A stretch of DNA of 61,020 nt, taken from the NCBI GenBank assembly GCA_010909165.1, contig MU008187.1, positions 1 through 61,020 of the forward strand, given 5' to 3'. The position numbers and the translations under genes were made by a program. This DNA is from Anthoceros angustus (taxonomy: Eukaryota; Streptophyta; Anthocerotopsida; Anthocerotales; Anthocerotaceae). Below, piece by piece: positions 11,732 to 22,853 of this stretch (position 1 is the first letter of the stretch; each line of letters opens with the position of its first letter). The notes beneath the pieces were generated by a model. The model was not told where the DNA came from and made no database searches. It was given only the letters and a program-made list of their open reading frames with translations.

Positions 11732-12587
11732 TAAAAGAGCCAAAGGAAATAAAAGCGATGGAGGTACGGTGGGCACCTTCGCAATGGGAGTAGAATCTTG
11801 GTGAACTTCTCGGCAAGAGGAGATGGGAGTCCCAGAGTCGGTCGATCTTCGACGAGCCCTCGACAATCTCGCCTATCTCGTCCCACAACGAAGGAGAGAT
11901 ACGATAAATTCACCGTGAATTGAGCATCCGGATACCATTCGCTTAGCAACCCCTAAAACTTCACATGCCAATTCTATCCATGAACTTGCCTACCAAGGTG
12001 TCCCGACAACTACCTCATCCACAGTCCTCGCTTCAACAATCGCTTAGTGCCAGAAACACCTAGGCCGCCTTCTCCGTTCATCATAGACACATACATGTCT
12101 ACTGTAGGTCGACCACTCAACATCCAGCAATCCTCTTTCAACAATCATTTGAATCAATCACAAACCTTAGGCTTGGCGTGCATCCTCCAATTCACTACAT
12201 ACACATATGTGTGTAAGTATTGCAAGTTTGAGGAGCCTTTCATGGGCTAGATCCACCTCTAGTCCTTAGGTGTTTTGAGGCATAGGATCGATCGCATTTT
12301 ACAAAGATAACGCCTTGTTAGATTCCCACTATTTTGAAGGGGGAGCATCATGGCACTTGAAGGCCGTGATGCTATGCTAAAAGACATGCTCGGACTTGAA
12401 GCGTGCGTTCAGCAGGATGTATGTTGATGCACGAGGAAAAGAAGGTTCAATTGTTATAGCACGAGCATCACGGCACTCTAAGGCCGTGATGCTCGCCAGC
12501 GCATATGCCCCGGACGTGAAGGCCATTATACATGCAGTTCATGAGCGGAAGGATGAATGTTGAGCCTATCAAGAGGAATATAAGATT
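11732..12587. other. Non-coding stretch with two related hairpins
   Basis: No supported gene. Two inverted repeats stand out: 12,344-12,373 (arms AGCATCATGGC and GCCGTGATGCT, one mismatch, 8-base loop) and 12,462-12,495 (arms CGAGCATCACGGC and GCCGTGATGCTCG, perfect 13-base arms, 8-base loop). The loops are near-identical (ACTTGAAG and ACTCTAAG). Confidence 0.75.
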
Positions 12588-13095
12588 CAAGTCACAAACC
12601 CAACCCAACAACGCACACAACCATCGGTAATTAGCTTACCCAAAGCTCTTTCATGCCGTGGATTTCACCAATGCCTCACAACCGCAGGAGCATTCTTGAT
12701 CGACAAGCATCAAGACTATCCAATATCCTTAAACACGCAGATACATCTTAGTGGACAAGTCACAAACCCAACCCAACATTGCACGCAACCACAAATTAGC
12801 ATACCCCAAGCTCTATCATGGCGAGGATTTCACTTGTGCTTCTCAACTCCGAAGGAGCATTCTTGGATAGCTCATCAAGACCATCCAATATCCTTGAACA
12901 CACAAAACACATCGATCGGACAAGTCACAAACCCAATCTAACATGGCACGCACCACGGTTGTGGAATTAGCTTACCCCAAGCTCTTTCATGTCGCTGGAT
13001 TTCACGGCTTTCATCTTCCATCAACCCCAGAGAGCATTCTTGGACAGCTACACCGAGTCCATTCAATATCCTTGAACACGAGACACATACAAGAT
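12588..13095. repeat. Tandem repeat of about 167 bp, three units
   Basis: The block CAAGTCACAAACCCAA starts units at 12,588, 12,756 and 12,921. Each unit goes on with TTAGC(T/A)TACCCCAAGCTCT, TCATG...GGATTTCAC, GAGCATTCTTGGA and CAATATCCTTGAACAC. Units have diverged by small indels. Open frames across it are short and not conserved between units. Confidence 0.85.
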
Positions 13096-14690
13096 TAGTG
13101 GATCGTGCTCACCAAGGGCAACAAAATCAAATCAAAGATTCACGCAATACCTTAAAAGCGAGGAAGATGCCATGATGCCTAACATGCTCTCTGATGGAAC
13201 CCTCACACACACATGGATAAACACGAACACTTCAAAACTTTGCAGCAACATTTACTTCCATCGCATTATCCGGAACCAGACCGAGGTACAAGTGTTTTCA
13301 AGGGACAGTCTTTCAAAATTCACATCTACACTCCAACTCTAGTTGCAAGTCAACAAACAAACACCTACACTCCACATCTATTGGGCCTTCTTAGAAATTT
13401 CCCGTTGTCTTCTTCTTGAAGTCCCCTGCCCCGCCCGCTTTTGTTCACACTCCCCTTGTGGATCCGGACTTCAAGATTGCAGATTGGAGCTCACAACGTA
13501 GTTGAACTGACTTCACACAAAGACGTTGTGCTTCCAACTCTTGGGCCAAACTCCTTTCGAATTATCCAAGATCAAAACTTCTCCCGCATCTTAGGGAGAA
13601 ATTTCAACTGTTCCTTTGGGGCCTCTTCAATCACAATATGGGCCTTGCCCTCCACACAGCTATGTCTTTTCGAGTCTTGCCCTTCGCAGCAGCCGTGTCT
13701 TTGCCGGAGTCTTGTCTTCTCTGAGCCTTGACTTTGCAGAGTCTTGTCTTTTACAACCTTGTCATTCGCCTCCTGTGGTACTCGGTGGAGCTGGCTCACC
13801 TCTACATCTTGGGATCAAACAATCTATGAACCAGCCATCTTCATCCACATCCTTTCGCTTAATGGCATCTATCACAATATCTGTGATCCAACACATGTCT
13901 GAGTCGATTGCCACTCAAAGCATACTAGAAAAATTCTTAGTACGAAAACTTCGTCAATTCGTTGCCATTATCCGACCTCCAGTTGCATACATAACTTTGA
14001 AATCTTCTTCCCTCCCACACTAGCGGCAGCTCCAGGAACTAACTTGGGGCTCTGGATAAGGGACACACTCACGATCTGCTTCCAACTTAGCAACCCACTC
14101 TCCAGTTTTGATGCCACGCAACTTTCTCCTCCTCTTGGCTCTCCCATACTTCAAAAGAAAAGCGTCTGTTAAAACCACATCCTCCATTTCCAAAGTGTGC
14201 ATAGGGCTTGGCATTTGGATTGTTCTTCCTTTCCATGGCAATGCGTTTCGAGAGACATCTCTTCTTTGGGACTTCACTCTTCCTCCACGAATTTCATTCG
14301 TGTGATATCACGGGCTTGTACTGTAGAATACTCACCAGAAAGGAACAAACGGGCACACCTTGCAAGATTGTACTTCCAATTCTTGATCATATTGGAGAAG
14401 AGCTGATCACACACATGAGCCATTGTCCGGCCACCACCATCTCTGCATTCTTTGTCTCGGTCATGTCGAACCTCAAGCTTCTCCCTCCAAAAGTTACCTA
14501 TTATGGGCAACAAAAAATGTCGCATTGCCCATCGACATCGGAATTGCATTACTTGATAGCTCAGAGTATCCTTCTTGATCCAACCTACGAGAACAAAACC
14601 CAATTAGTGGTGAGAACTAACAGAACATGCAAGCACAATGAGTGTGAGAATTGTAACAAAGAACATAGAAGCACAATAGACTGAATGTAC
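13096..14690. other. Non-coding stretch, no recognised feature
   Basis: Several open frames of 60-158 codons exist on both strands but none shows a recognisable domain, and the longest (14,208-14,684, plus) overlaps others of similar length in other frames. I see nothing I can support here. Confidence 0.4.
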
Positions 14691-14737
14691 ACCGAGCACA
14701 GCGGGGCCGTGGCGTGGTACAGGCCCGTATCAAGCTC

Positions 14738-14850
14738 GTTGAATGAGCCCGTACAACGAGCTGTGTCGGCAGTCTGAGGTTGTTGAATGAGCCCATACAG
14801 AAGCTCAGACAGCCCGGCGTACGGGTCGTTGAATGAGCCCATACAATGAG
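14738..14850. repeat. About 45-bp repeat, three units
   Basis: GTTGAATGAGCCC(G/A)TACA recurs at 14,738, 14,782 and 14,828, each followed by a variant of GAGCT. It merges into the 24-bp palindromic repeat that follows. Confidence 0.75.
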
Positions 14851-14910
14851 CTAGTATAGGCTCGACACATCCATGCTTTCCCTAGATCTAGTGGCCACCT
14901 CTTGTGATCA

Positions 14911-14996
14911 AGCCTGTACAGGCTCTAAAGATTGAGCCTGTGCAGGCTTGATCTCTAGAGCCTGTACAGGCTTGATCTATAGAGCCTGTACAGCAC
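14911..14996. repeat. 24-bp tandem repeat built on a perfect palindrome, four units
   Basis: Units start at 14,911, 14,935, 14,959 and 14,983, an exact 24-base period. The core AGCCTGTACAGGCT is a perfect 14-base palindrome in units 1 and 3. Unit 2 has one change (TGTGCA), and unit 4 is cut inside the palindrome. A related diverged pair (CACAACACAAA...) follows at about 14,994 and 15,053. Confidence 0.9.
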
Positions 14997-15139
14997 AACA
15001 CAAACTCATTGCAAGAGAATAAACAGTTGACTCAGTCTCTAGATCCAGTACACCACAACACAAATAAATTGCAGAGAACCAACAATTGCACAACCAATTT
15101 ACATTGTATACGATGAAAGCAGCCCATCTACAGGTGGTC

Positions 15140-15166
15140 AAAATTCGATCACATCAAGTATCTTTC

Positions 15167-15199
<33 letters not shown>

Positions 15200-15530
15200 A
15201 TGTACTTGTTCGCCATCTGGTCTCTTGCCGTGATTAAGCCTTGGATGGAATTTACCACACCCGCTTAGGGCTGCATTCCCTCACCCACTCACCGATAGCG
15301 CCTGGGAGCAACGTCCGAGCTAGGGCTCTCACTCTCGACGCCCCGTCTGTGAGAACTTGGGCCCGGTCCGCAGCAGGACGCCTTCTCGACTACACCGCAG
15401 CCATACGATTTTCCAAATTGGGCTATTTCCGGTTCGTCACTGCTACTAGGGAAACCCTGGTTAGTTTCTTCTCCGCTAGTGATATGCTTAACCTCAGCGG
15501 GTAGCCTTGGCTCCGATCCGAGGTCGATGG
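15140..15530 (-). rRNA. 28S rRNA 5' fragment (degenerate)
   Basis: Read on the minus strand this matches the start of plant 28S rRNA: TACCCGCTGAGGTTAAGCAT (near 15,500), then GGAGAAGAAACTAACCAGGG, CGGACCGGGCCCAAG, GGAATGCAGCCCTAAGCGGG, AAATTCCATCCAAGGC, GAACAAGTAC and GAAAAGGACTTTGAAAAGAG (about 15,170-15,190). It stops near 15,140, so only the first 350-390 bases of a roughly 3.4-kb gene are present. Many changes at normally invariant positions (for example CACTAGCGGAG for CAATAAGCGGAG) mark it as a pseudogene copy. Confidence 0.85.
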
Positions 15531-15732
15531 ATTCCAACCCAAGCATGCCCACTGATCTGAGTGCCACGGACCGGATCACAGCAAGGACGCGCCCAATCGA
15601 GCAAAATCACCTTGACCGGGCCTCACCACGACTCTTTGCATTTCAACCGAATGGGACAACTCGCCTTGCGGCTCCCTTGACAGCCCAAATCAACTCACAC
15701 AATCTCCACCCGTGGGTGGGAATAGTGTGTGT
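15531..15732 (-). other. ITS2 of the rDNA fragment
   Basis: The sequence between the 5.8S 3' end and the 28S 5' end has the length (about 200 bases) and position of a plant ITS2. I identify it by its flanks only. Confidence 0.65.
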
Positions 15733-15880
15733 GAGCATACGACGCAGACATGCCCTCGAACAAGTCCTCGCGCAACTTGCGTTCAAAGACTCGATGATTC
15801 ACTGACCGCAATTCATACCACGATCGCATTCTGCCTTCATCATCGTTGCAAGAGCCAAGATATCGCTGCTGAGGTAAATT
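15733..15880 (-). rRNA. 5.8S rRNA pseudogene
   Basis: On the minus strand the block GATATCTTGGCTCTTGCAAC (near 15,850) and CATCGAGTCTTTGAACGCAA (near 15,785) followed by GTTGCGCGAGGAC are diagnostic of 5.8S. Between them the usual GAAGAACGTAGCGAAATGCG is shortened and altered to GATGAAGGCAGAATGCG, and GAATTGCAGAATCC is changed to GAATTGCGGTCAGTG. Those positions are nearly invariant in functional copies, so this one is dead. Confidence 0.85.
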
Positions 15881-16202
15881 CTTACTCTTTTGTGCAAGCA
15901 CCCATGGAACCGGCACTCTATCTCTTAGACACCACCACAAGGTCTTAAACTCATGCAAAAGTTCTTTGTGCTTTGAGGGCAAGGACCCCGGCAGCAGCCT
16001 CCGGGAGGAGGGGTCCAACCCCATCTCGCCCGCTGAAGGACGGACACGCCATTGGGGTTGTCCCGACATCACACCGCCAGGCCAAGATGCACCAACCGGC
16101 CCCTGGCCGCAGCCCCGCGAGGAGGGGACGGTGGATAATGGGGCGCCCGACGGCCTCGGGACAACTGCTACCACGTTTGGTTTGTTTGGGAGATGTGTGT
16201 CA
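15881..16202 (-). other. ITS1 of the rDNA fragment
   Basis: The region lies between the 18S end and 5.8S. On the minus strand near 15,960-15,980 the stretch GCCCTCAAAGCACAAAGAAC resembles a worn copy of the plant-conserved ITS1 motif (GGCRY-spacer-GYGYCAAGGAA). The rest is GC-rich, as usual for ITS1. Confidence 0.65.
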
Positions 16203-16213
16203 ATGATCCTTCT

Positions 16214-16272
<59 letters not shown>

Positions 16273-16273
16273 A
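16203..16273 (-). rRNA. 18S rRNA 3'-terminal fragment
   Basis: The minus strand reads TGAACCTTATCATTTAGAGG, AAGGAGAAGTCGTAACAAGG and TTTCCGTAGGTGAACCTGCA to GAAGGATCATTG, the last 70 or so bases of 18S rRNA, nearly unchanged. It is cut at about 16,272, exactly where a 31-bp direct repeat begins. Confidence 0.9.
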
Positions 16274-16347
16274 GCACGTAGAGGATCCTTCATGCACCGA
16301 TCACACATCAATTATATCAAGCACGTAGAGGATCCTTCATGCACCGA
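16270..16347. repeat. 31-bp direct repeat at the rDNA breakpoint
   Basis: TCAAGCACGTAGAGGATCCT followed by TCATGCACCGA occurs at 16,270-16,300 and again, identical, at 16,317-16,347. The first copy starts at the truncation point of the 18S fragment; the second ends 20 bases before the LTR end at 16,368. Confidence 0.9.
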
Positions 16348-16367
16348 CCTGTTCCTGGGTAGATGTT

Positions 16368-17340
16368 TGTGTGGGAGGGAAAACCCCGGGGCTTCCGAGG
16401 CTTCCCCCTCTAGCGGCCACACTTATCCCACTGTCGCTTCGTACATTGGGTTTCGTCCCATGAGACTCGTGTGAAAGTTCGAGGTCTTGTGATAACCGAT
16501 CGCTACTTGCCGTAACACAACTTCTCAGCCTTCTAAACAAGCAAGGCGCCCTCTACTCACTCCTCTACAAAGAATGCACTTGCACCGCTCAAAAGACTAC
16601 CACTCAACCTACAATGACATCATTGTGTCCTACCTTAGCAACAGGAGCCACCATGCGCCTGTGGGACCCCCGATCCACACCGCACTGTCCCTACTTCTAA
16701 GACCAATCTTCTCCACTCAGTGAGCGCCTTTACTTGGGTGATTTGGGATCTGGCCCCTTAGGCTCGGCCTGTGGCCTTCCACTAACCCTCACATACTCTA
16801 ATCCTCTACTGCCTCCTCCTCTTCCTCCTATTCTAACCCCGCCTGGCCATCGATTTGGCCCTTACGGCACAACCACTGGGTCGGCCTCCACCAAGTTCTT
16901 CCTTGGGCCGCTAGGAGTTTGACACCAAAACAGCCGAGCACCTCCAGGTGTCATGGATTAACCTCAACCCGAGAGTTCCCCGGCATTGCCACACACCCAG
17001 CAAAGCAATATCACAAAGAACCATTCACAAGGGGAGTAACCTCGTTTAGGCACTGGGAGCAAGTCCTCCACCAAGCACCCACCACCGCGACTTCCTCTAC
17101 TGCACGCTATGTTGGCTCACACAGCACAAAATTCCTTACAAGGGCAAAGGACTCGGGAGTATAGAAGCGCAAGACATGATGCTACTTTGTGAAATCCTCC
17201 TCCTCTTATAGGAGGCCTTCCACATACAACCTCCCTTGGGTGACCCTACCGCAGTCACCTTTTCCAATATTCTATTATTTCCTACCACCGACAAGGGCAC
17301 GGCATCTAAGTCTACTTTAAACAAGGTCCTCTTAAGAAGT
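16368..17340 (-). mobile_element. Gypsy LTR fragment, minus orientation
   Basis: The plus strand starts TGTGGGAGGGAAAACCCCGG and follows the same block order as the other LTR ends (GGCCACACTTATCCCACT, TTTCGTCCCATGAGACTC, AAACAAGCAAGGCGCCCTCT). It then runs into AAGTTCTTCCTTGGGC, the CACACACCCAGCAAAGCAA block and a minus-strand TATA-like box (TATAAGAGG) at about 17,212-17,220. Similarity continues a little beyond, to about 17,340. It is the R-U5 end plus a stub of U3; the rest of U3 is absent. Confidence 0.7.
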
Positions 17341-19560
17341 AGAGACACACTCCTCTTTTAGAGACAGATGTCCATTTGGTCACATTCGACCTACAAATTG
17401 GCAACCAATCTGGATTTGGTGCTTTTCCAAAACCAAGGGCAAAAACCCACACTATTTCCATTTCCGTAGTTGTCAAAAGCATCTTTTCTACCTTTTGATG
17501 TCTTTTAATTAAGTTAAGAAAGGTCCATGGTTGGATCAAGTTGGAAAATACCCCGGTTTAAGGCTTTTTAAGGGCATTTTCGCAAAAACCGTTTGTCGTT
17601 TTGAATGGACATTTATGACAATTTGACCAATGTGCTAAGTTGAAACGACACCTCAATATGCTAACACGGTTTTTGTACACATTGGTCCAAGTATATGACA
17701 TCCGCCCTTCCGATCGCAAGGTTGTGGCACCATAAAAACAAGAAGGATATGTGTCTTAATGTCAACTACCCGATACACAAACATGCATGCACACATCTGA
17801 TTTGGTACTATAGTGGGAGACTAGAGGTATAAGACACCAAGATCCCACATGGGCCATATGCCCAACTATATGTCCGCGTTCCAAACTATACAAAAATGCT
17901 CATATATATTAAAAAGAAAAGTGCCATGGCACCATATAACCGATACCGGACAACCGGTCACTTTTAGAATTTAGTCAAGTGACCCATACTCATAAGCGAA
18001 TAGACTAGGGTGTCGGACCTAGGTTGGATCTGCGATCTAAGGCGACAAGCTTTTCTTTTTTGCCAAAGGCCGGACATCCGGTGACCTTTGCACCACATTG
18101 TCCGGACAAAGCCAACAATTTCGCCCACTCGTTATGATCAAGTTTGAAGTCTCGGGTGCTCTAGCACTCCACCCACACCAAAACAAGTATCCTAGCAGCT
18201 TCGTGGCTCCCAAAAAGGAGGACCTCATCTTGCTTCCCTCCCCTGTCTGACCTCCCGCCTATATGTTGGCACCTACATACATGAAGAGCGTGAGTCATTG
18301 GCTCACGAAGACCTTACTACCCATGCGGACCGACCGATAACATCAAAGCGGATCAACGGCCATCAGACACCAAAACCAGCAATCACGACCAACCCAAGCG
18401 GCATGAATTGAAACACCTTACTACCAAAAGCCTCACCGGAGGCTCGGCTTCCATTGAACCCTCTCGGTGCCAATGCCTTGGTTTTACCATTAAGCGCCGG
18501 CTCCTCGCCTTCTTGCACGCCTCTTACGCCTCTAGCTCCTCCTTCGTCAACTCCATGTTGGCTTTACGGCGGATATGGTGCGAACCTCCAGCTCCATCTC
18601 ACCACCTCCTTCCCAATCGTGAGATCATGGCGGATGTCACGGGCCTCACACCCCTCCTCCTCGGTTAGAGTCCTCACCTCCTGGGCTCCCTCAAAGAAAC
18701 CCTTATCCCCACCTCCCCTGGAACCACGAGGCTTTGGGAGTGGCAAGCGGATGCCACTCGAATAAGGGTTGGCCACCAATGGCGATGATGCCTCGGAGGC
18801 GCCCCACGCTCCCTCAAAGTGGCTCTCCTCCGCCCTCTTCTCGCAATGTCTGTGTGACCCGTGGTGGGGGTGGCCACGCCTCCTCATAGGAGCTGCTGCA
18901 ACACTCTTAACACCGTCGGTGGGCGTCGTTTCGCTCACCGGCCTCGGCATACAGCCGGTGACAGGAAAATTGACGACGCACACCTGAATGGATTCTTCCT
19001 CCTGCGTGCCGCTCACATCTGGAAGGCAAACACAGGAGAAATGGTTGCGGCCGGTTGTTGGAGAGTAAACTGCTGAGTACCTGGCAAAGGGCCAAAATAC
19101 CACATGGCAGCGTGTACAGGTTTACGCCCCCCGCTGTCCCCAACCTGCCCCCAATAGCTCAAAAGCCCGCGGCCTGCACCTCAAGCATCGGCCCGAGCCA
19201 CACCCTATCACAAAACCCAAATATGCGGCTGGCCAGAAACAAGCGTAATGCTCACCACAATTAGAAAGCGACCAGAGCTTTAGGACATCCGTGCAAAAGG
19301 CACAATGCATCAAGATCAAAACTCTATGTCAAAACATGAACACGGGATCACACATCCACATATACCCTAAACATCTATGTCACGACTATGTATTCACTCC
19401 TCGACCTCGGCCTCTCTCGGGCCAACCTCGAAATTCAATCCTTGGTGGGTTAAGATCGGCTCCTCACCGGAGTCCACACCTTCCGAAGTCTACCAAATAA
19501 TCAACGGATGCATCGGAAGATTCAACGTTGTCCAAGTCTTGAATCAATTCGTTCGTCACC
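17341..19560. other. Unassigned stretch, one unrecognised minus-strand open frame
   Basis: No repeat or gene is supported in 17,341-18,400, apart from palindromic CCGGACATCCGG at about 18,071-18,082. On the minus strand, 18,564-19,103 is open for 179 codons and its 3' continuation changes frame toward 18,410. Its translation is Gly/Arg/Glu-rich without a domain I recognise. It lies downstream of, and in the same direction as, the DUF7869-type pseudogene, so it could be part of that element. Confidence 0.3.
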
Positions 19561-19567
19561 ACTTGCT

Positions 19568-22500
19568 TCACCATGGAAGCAAAGCCGGTTCCTCACTTGG
19601 CTCTGCTCGTAACTCGAAGACCTTCCTCCTCAGCATGTCCATTGTGTCTTTGCTCAAAGTCTTGTTCCTCGTCAACTCGAAATCATAACCCATGATTGTG
19701 GTCTCCAAAAGCTTGATTGGTTGCACATGTTTCTTCAAAGGGTGCCTGCGTCGACCTTTTCTACGGCCTGCCGGAGGGTTGCTTGGCACCCACTCTTCCG
19801 AATACCTACCCTCCAATGCATTAGGGTTTTCAGTGCGCCACCAGTGGACTTGCGCTACCGGTCCAGCGGCTTCATGGTCTACATCCACAACCTTACCCGG
19901 CCGAAAGGTAGTCCGGATCATCTCCACTGGACCGCAATCATCATGCCACCGATCTCTTTAACCGATCCTCTCTTGTTCAGCGTTCCTTCTTGCGCATTCT
20001 GTGTGCCTGTAAACCTCTCGCTCATGTCCAAATATCGTCTCGCAAGTGTAGCGTCCACTATCACTTCATCCGGAAGAGCCACTTGGTTCTTGAATGCTCC
20101 TCCGGTTATACCATTTCCATGCGTGTCCAATGGACGAAGAGCTCCACGCTACTACACCGCTATGGCCAATGCTCTTCCCAAAACCATCCCACCGGCGGTG
20201 ATGACCATTGAAGACTTTGGAAGTTCTTAAAGTCTGTTGTCTTCCACTCCGATAGCCCTATCAGCCGCACCGCATGTTCTCTTTGGCCCTTGGATTTCGC
20301 CGACTGCGTGGCGATGGTGGAGCCGCAATAATCTCCCTCTCGGGACTCCATCCCATTGAACACCACCATCAGGCTCCAATGCGCAGCGTGATGGAAAAGC
20401 TTGCACCTCGGGGACCGTCACAAACACATGACTAGGCAACTCTTGAGTGATTTTAAAGCGATGTTGGAAAGCGTGATTATGTAGAGTAAATGTTGCAGAC
20501 GGACCCCAGGCCACAAATATTGCTTAAAGTTGGGCACCTCTTTCATAAGATAGATCTTTGGTGTCGGAGTATAAGCCCTCTCAAGGCAACCGATTAGCTC
20601 GGCAAGGTGTAGGCCTCCTTGATTGCTAGCACAGGAAAACATTTGATCAATCGATCATGGGTATGGCCAACAATTAGAAATCCTAGTTTCACCTTCTTGA
20701 AAATACCTCGGTCCACTAACATGGCGCCAACACTTCTTGGTTCTTATTCATTTGTATTGTCCATGCAGTAAAGAGTTTGAGGCAAGCCCCCCTCCCATCC
20801 GTTAATAACATGCTGGACTACGGCAATTGTCCGTTAGGGTCATTTCAGATTTGGATAGCTCGTAAACATAAGTTCTCATGTATTTGTTAAACACCAAAAC
20901 TCCAACCACATGGGAGAGGCAGGCGGACTATCCACATCTTTGGGCACTCGGAAATGAGGCAACTCGGTTTCTTTTGGTCCATACCATCTATCGCAATCCC
21001 AGTGCTTGGTCGGTTGAGCCATACACTTGCCGCGATGCTTTGCCATTTCGCCCGCTCCATGTTGTTGATCCCGGTGGTAATTGAGGAGTTCCCTAAGTCT
21101 ATCGCACATACCCGGACAAGTGCCAATAGCAGCCCCAGAACAACTCCGAGTCCAGTAGGCCTACATCAACCTTTATCGAACCCTAAAGAACAGGTCTAGG
21201 GTTTTCCGACAACTACTAGAAAAAGGACACCTAGCAATCACCGGACATCCCGTGCTTAAAAAGGAGCGGTTCATACCAGACCTTGCTCCCTGTTTGCGTT
21301 TTAATTTTCGCTTTAAGCTTCTCACAACAGCAGAGAATCGGTTGCATCTTGGAATCTTGACGGACCCGAAATGCCGTATCCACTTGCAAAAATAGCTATA
21401 ACAAACATGAGTGGTAATTGCTCTAGCCTGCCTAGCATACTCAATGTAAATCTCCTCTTTTGTGAATGTATCCGTAGGTTGAACACTTCCACTGGGTAGT
21501 CTTTCCACATTTCTTTTGAAAACATATCCATCCACATGACTGCGGTCGTATGAAGTTGGAATTTTACGGGCGCCCTCGGCGGCAAACCTAGTCCCTTTTC
21601 ACTGGGCCCGGCATTCCGATATCGTAGTGCACTGTCTGAAAACTCGGCGAATGCCCTTACACAATTGAAACCTTCCCATGTGGCAGCTTGTTCACCCATC
21701 CGGTCACCATACTTTTCATCTTGACAACATCAATAAGGTCTTGCAAATGCTGTTCGCTCCCCTTTGTCATGGAAAAAAAGAACAACGTGACTTGATCAGC
21801 CATTCCCGCCTTGCTAAACACTTTTTCATACAACATTGTCTCTTCATGTCTGAAAGCTTCGATTACAATGATTGCCGCGACATGATCCCAACCCTTTGAC
21901 GCGGTTCTTTGTTGAGCAAACAACCCTATCGCGAGATTGCAACTCCAACCCCTGGACTTAGGATTAGCGATTTCGCAAATCTTCATTGTGATCTAGTGCC
22001 AGCACATCTCCAAACAAGGCAATTGGATCACGTACCAGGTTTGGTCGCTCTGGCCTGCTCCTGGCAGGTCCTCCATGACCCAATGCCGCGAAGTCGAAAC
22101 CGAAGTCTACGATCACATGCATCTTCTCACCGCAGTCAGGAGACTCACCAACACTCTCTGCTTCAGAATCCGTACTGTTGTCATTCGTGCCAGGTGGTGT
22201 GACACAAGGTTGATGGTACTCTTGCGAAGCACACCATGGACTTGTTGTAGGTGCCACCTTGTCACCTTCCGCTCGCCGAGCCACCCTGGCGTGGATTTGG
22301 ATCGAGCAGAACATCCTTTTCTTGGCACGCGATTTGAAGCAGACTGGGTATATAGTGCGGTGCGGTGTCGAGGTGGGCGAGGTTGCGCTGTCGGGTGGTG
22401 GATATCGGGCCGCCCGCTCCGGTCTTGCGTCGAGCTCGGACATGCCGGTCCACATGTGCTGCAATTTGTTCCTGGTCTCGCTGCGCCCGTTCCGGAGTCC

Positions 22501-22853
22501 ATCCCGGATCAAACAAGTACAGGTCTCCATCACTTGCAGCCGCGTCCAACGTATCACCCAGCAAGTCGGTTTGATCCAAATCCGATGCGTGTCCGGGGTC
22601 TTCAGAAGCTTCAGCAAGCAGCCTTTCACCGGACGTCCCGGGGTTTACCTGGGGTGCTGCAACGTCTTGAATGTCGACCACGTGGGAATTTGACACATTG
22701 CCTAGTGGACCCCCATGCCTAGCATCTGCTGCGGCCTCTGCCGCCAAGTCCACGATATCCGACTCAGGCATGGCCGATGTCTTCATCAGCGGTCACTAGT
22801 CTGTCGTTCACCAAATCAAAGAACTCCTCCTCTGCATTGAGATCGCTTGCCAT
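19568..22853 (-). pseudogene. DUF7869-type, DDE-transposase-like protein, heavily frameshifted
   Basis: Successive minus-strand open pieces (from 22,853 down to 19,568) join into one protein of roughly 1,000 residues. From a possible start MASDLNAEEEFFDLVNDRL it runs through a low-complexity acidic N-terminus. A middle part follows with FCKWIRHFGSVKIPRCNRF, the block IAIDGMDQKETELPHF (IDGMDQ codons 20,974-20,991), MDNTNE (20,747-20,764), FLIVGHTHD (20,654 upward) and then, after a frameshift, IDQMFS (20,634-20,651), followed by AELIGCLERAYTPTPKIYL. The order DGMDQ, LDN, GHTHEDIDQ is what I know from DUF7869 proteins, which look like DDD/E transposases; the three acidic positions are still visible here. 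The C-terminus includes VAQVHWWRTENPNALEGRYS and IMGYDFELTRNKTL. At least eight frame changes make it inactive. Confidence 0.6.

Noticed and set aside
15140-16273. Functional rRNA genes
   Set aside because: 18S and 28S are truncated and the 5.8S has deletions and changes at invariant sites.
22075-22722. 215-codon plus-strand frame
   Set aside because: It is the shadow of the minus-strand DUF7869-type N-terminal region, which gives the motif-bearing reading downstream.
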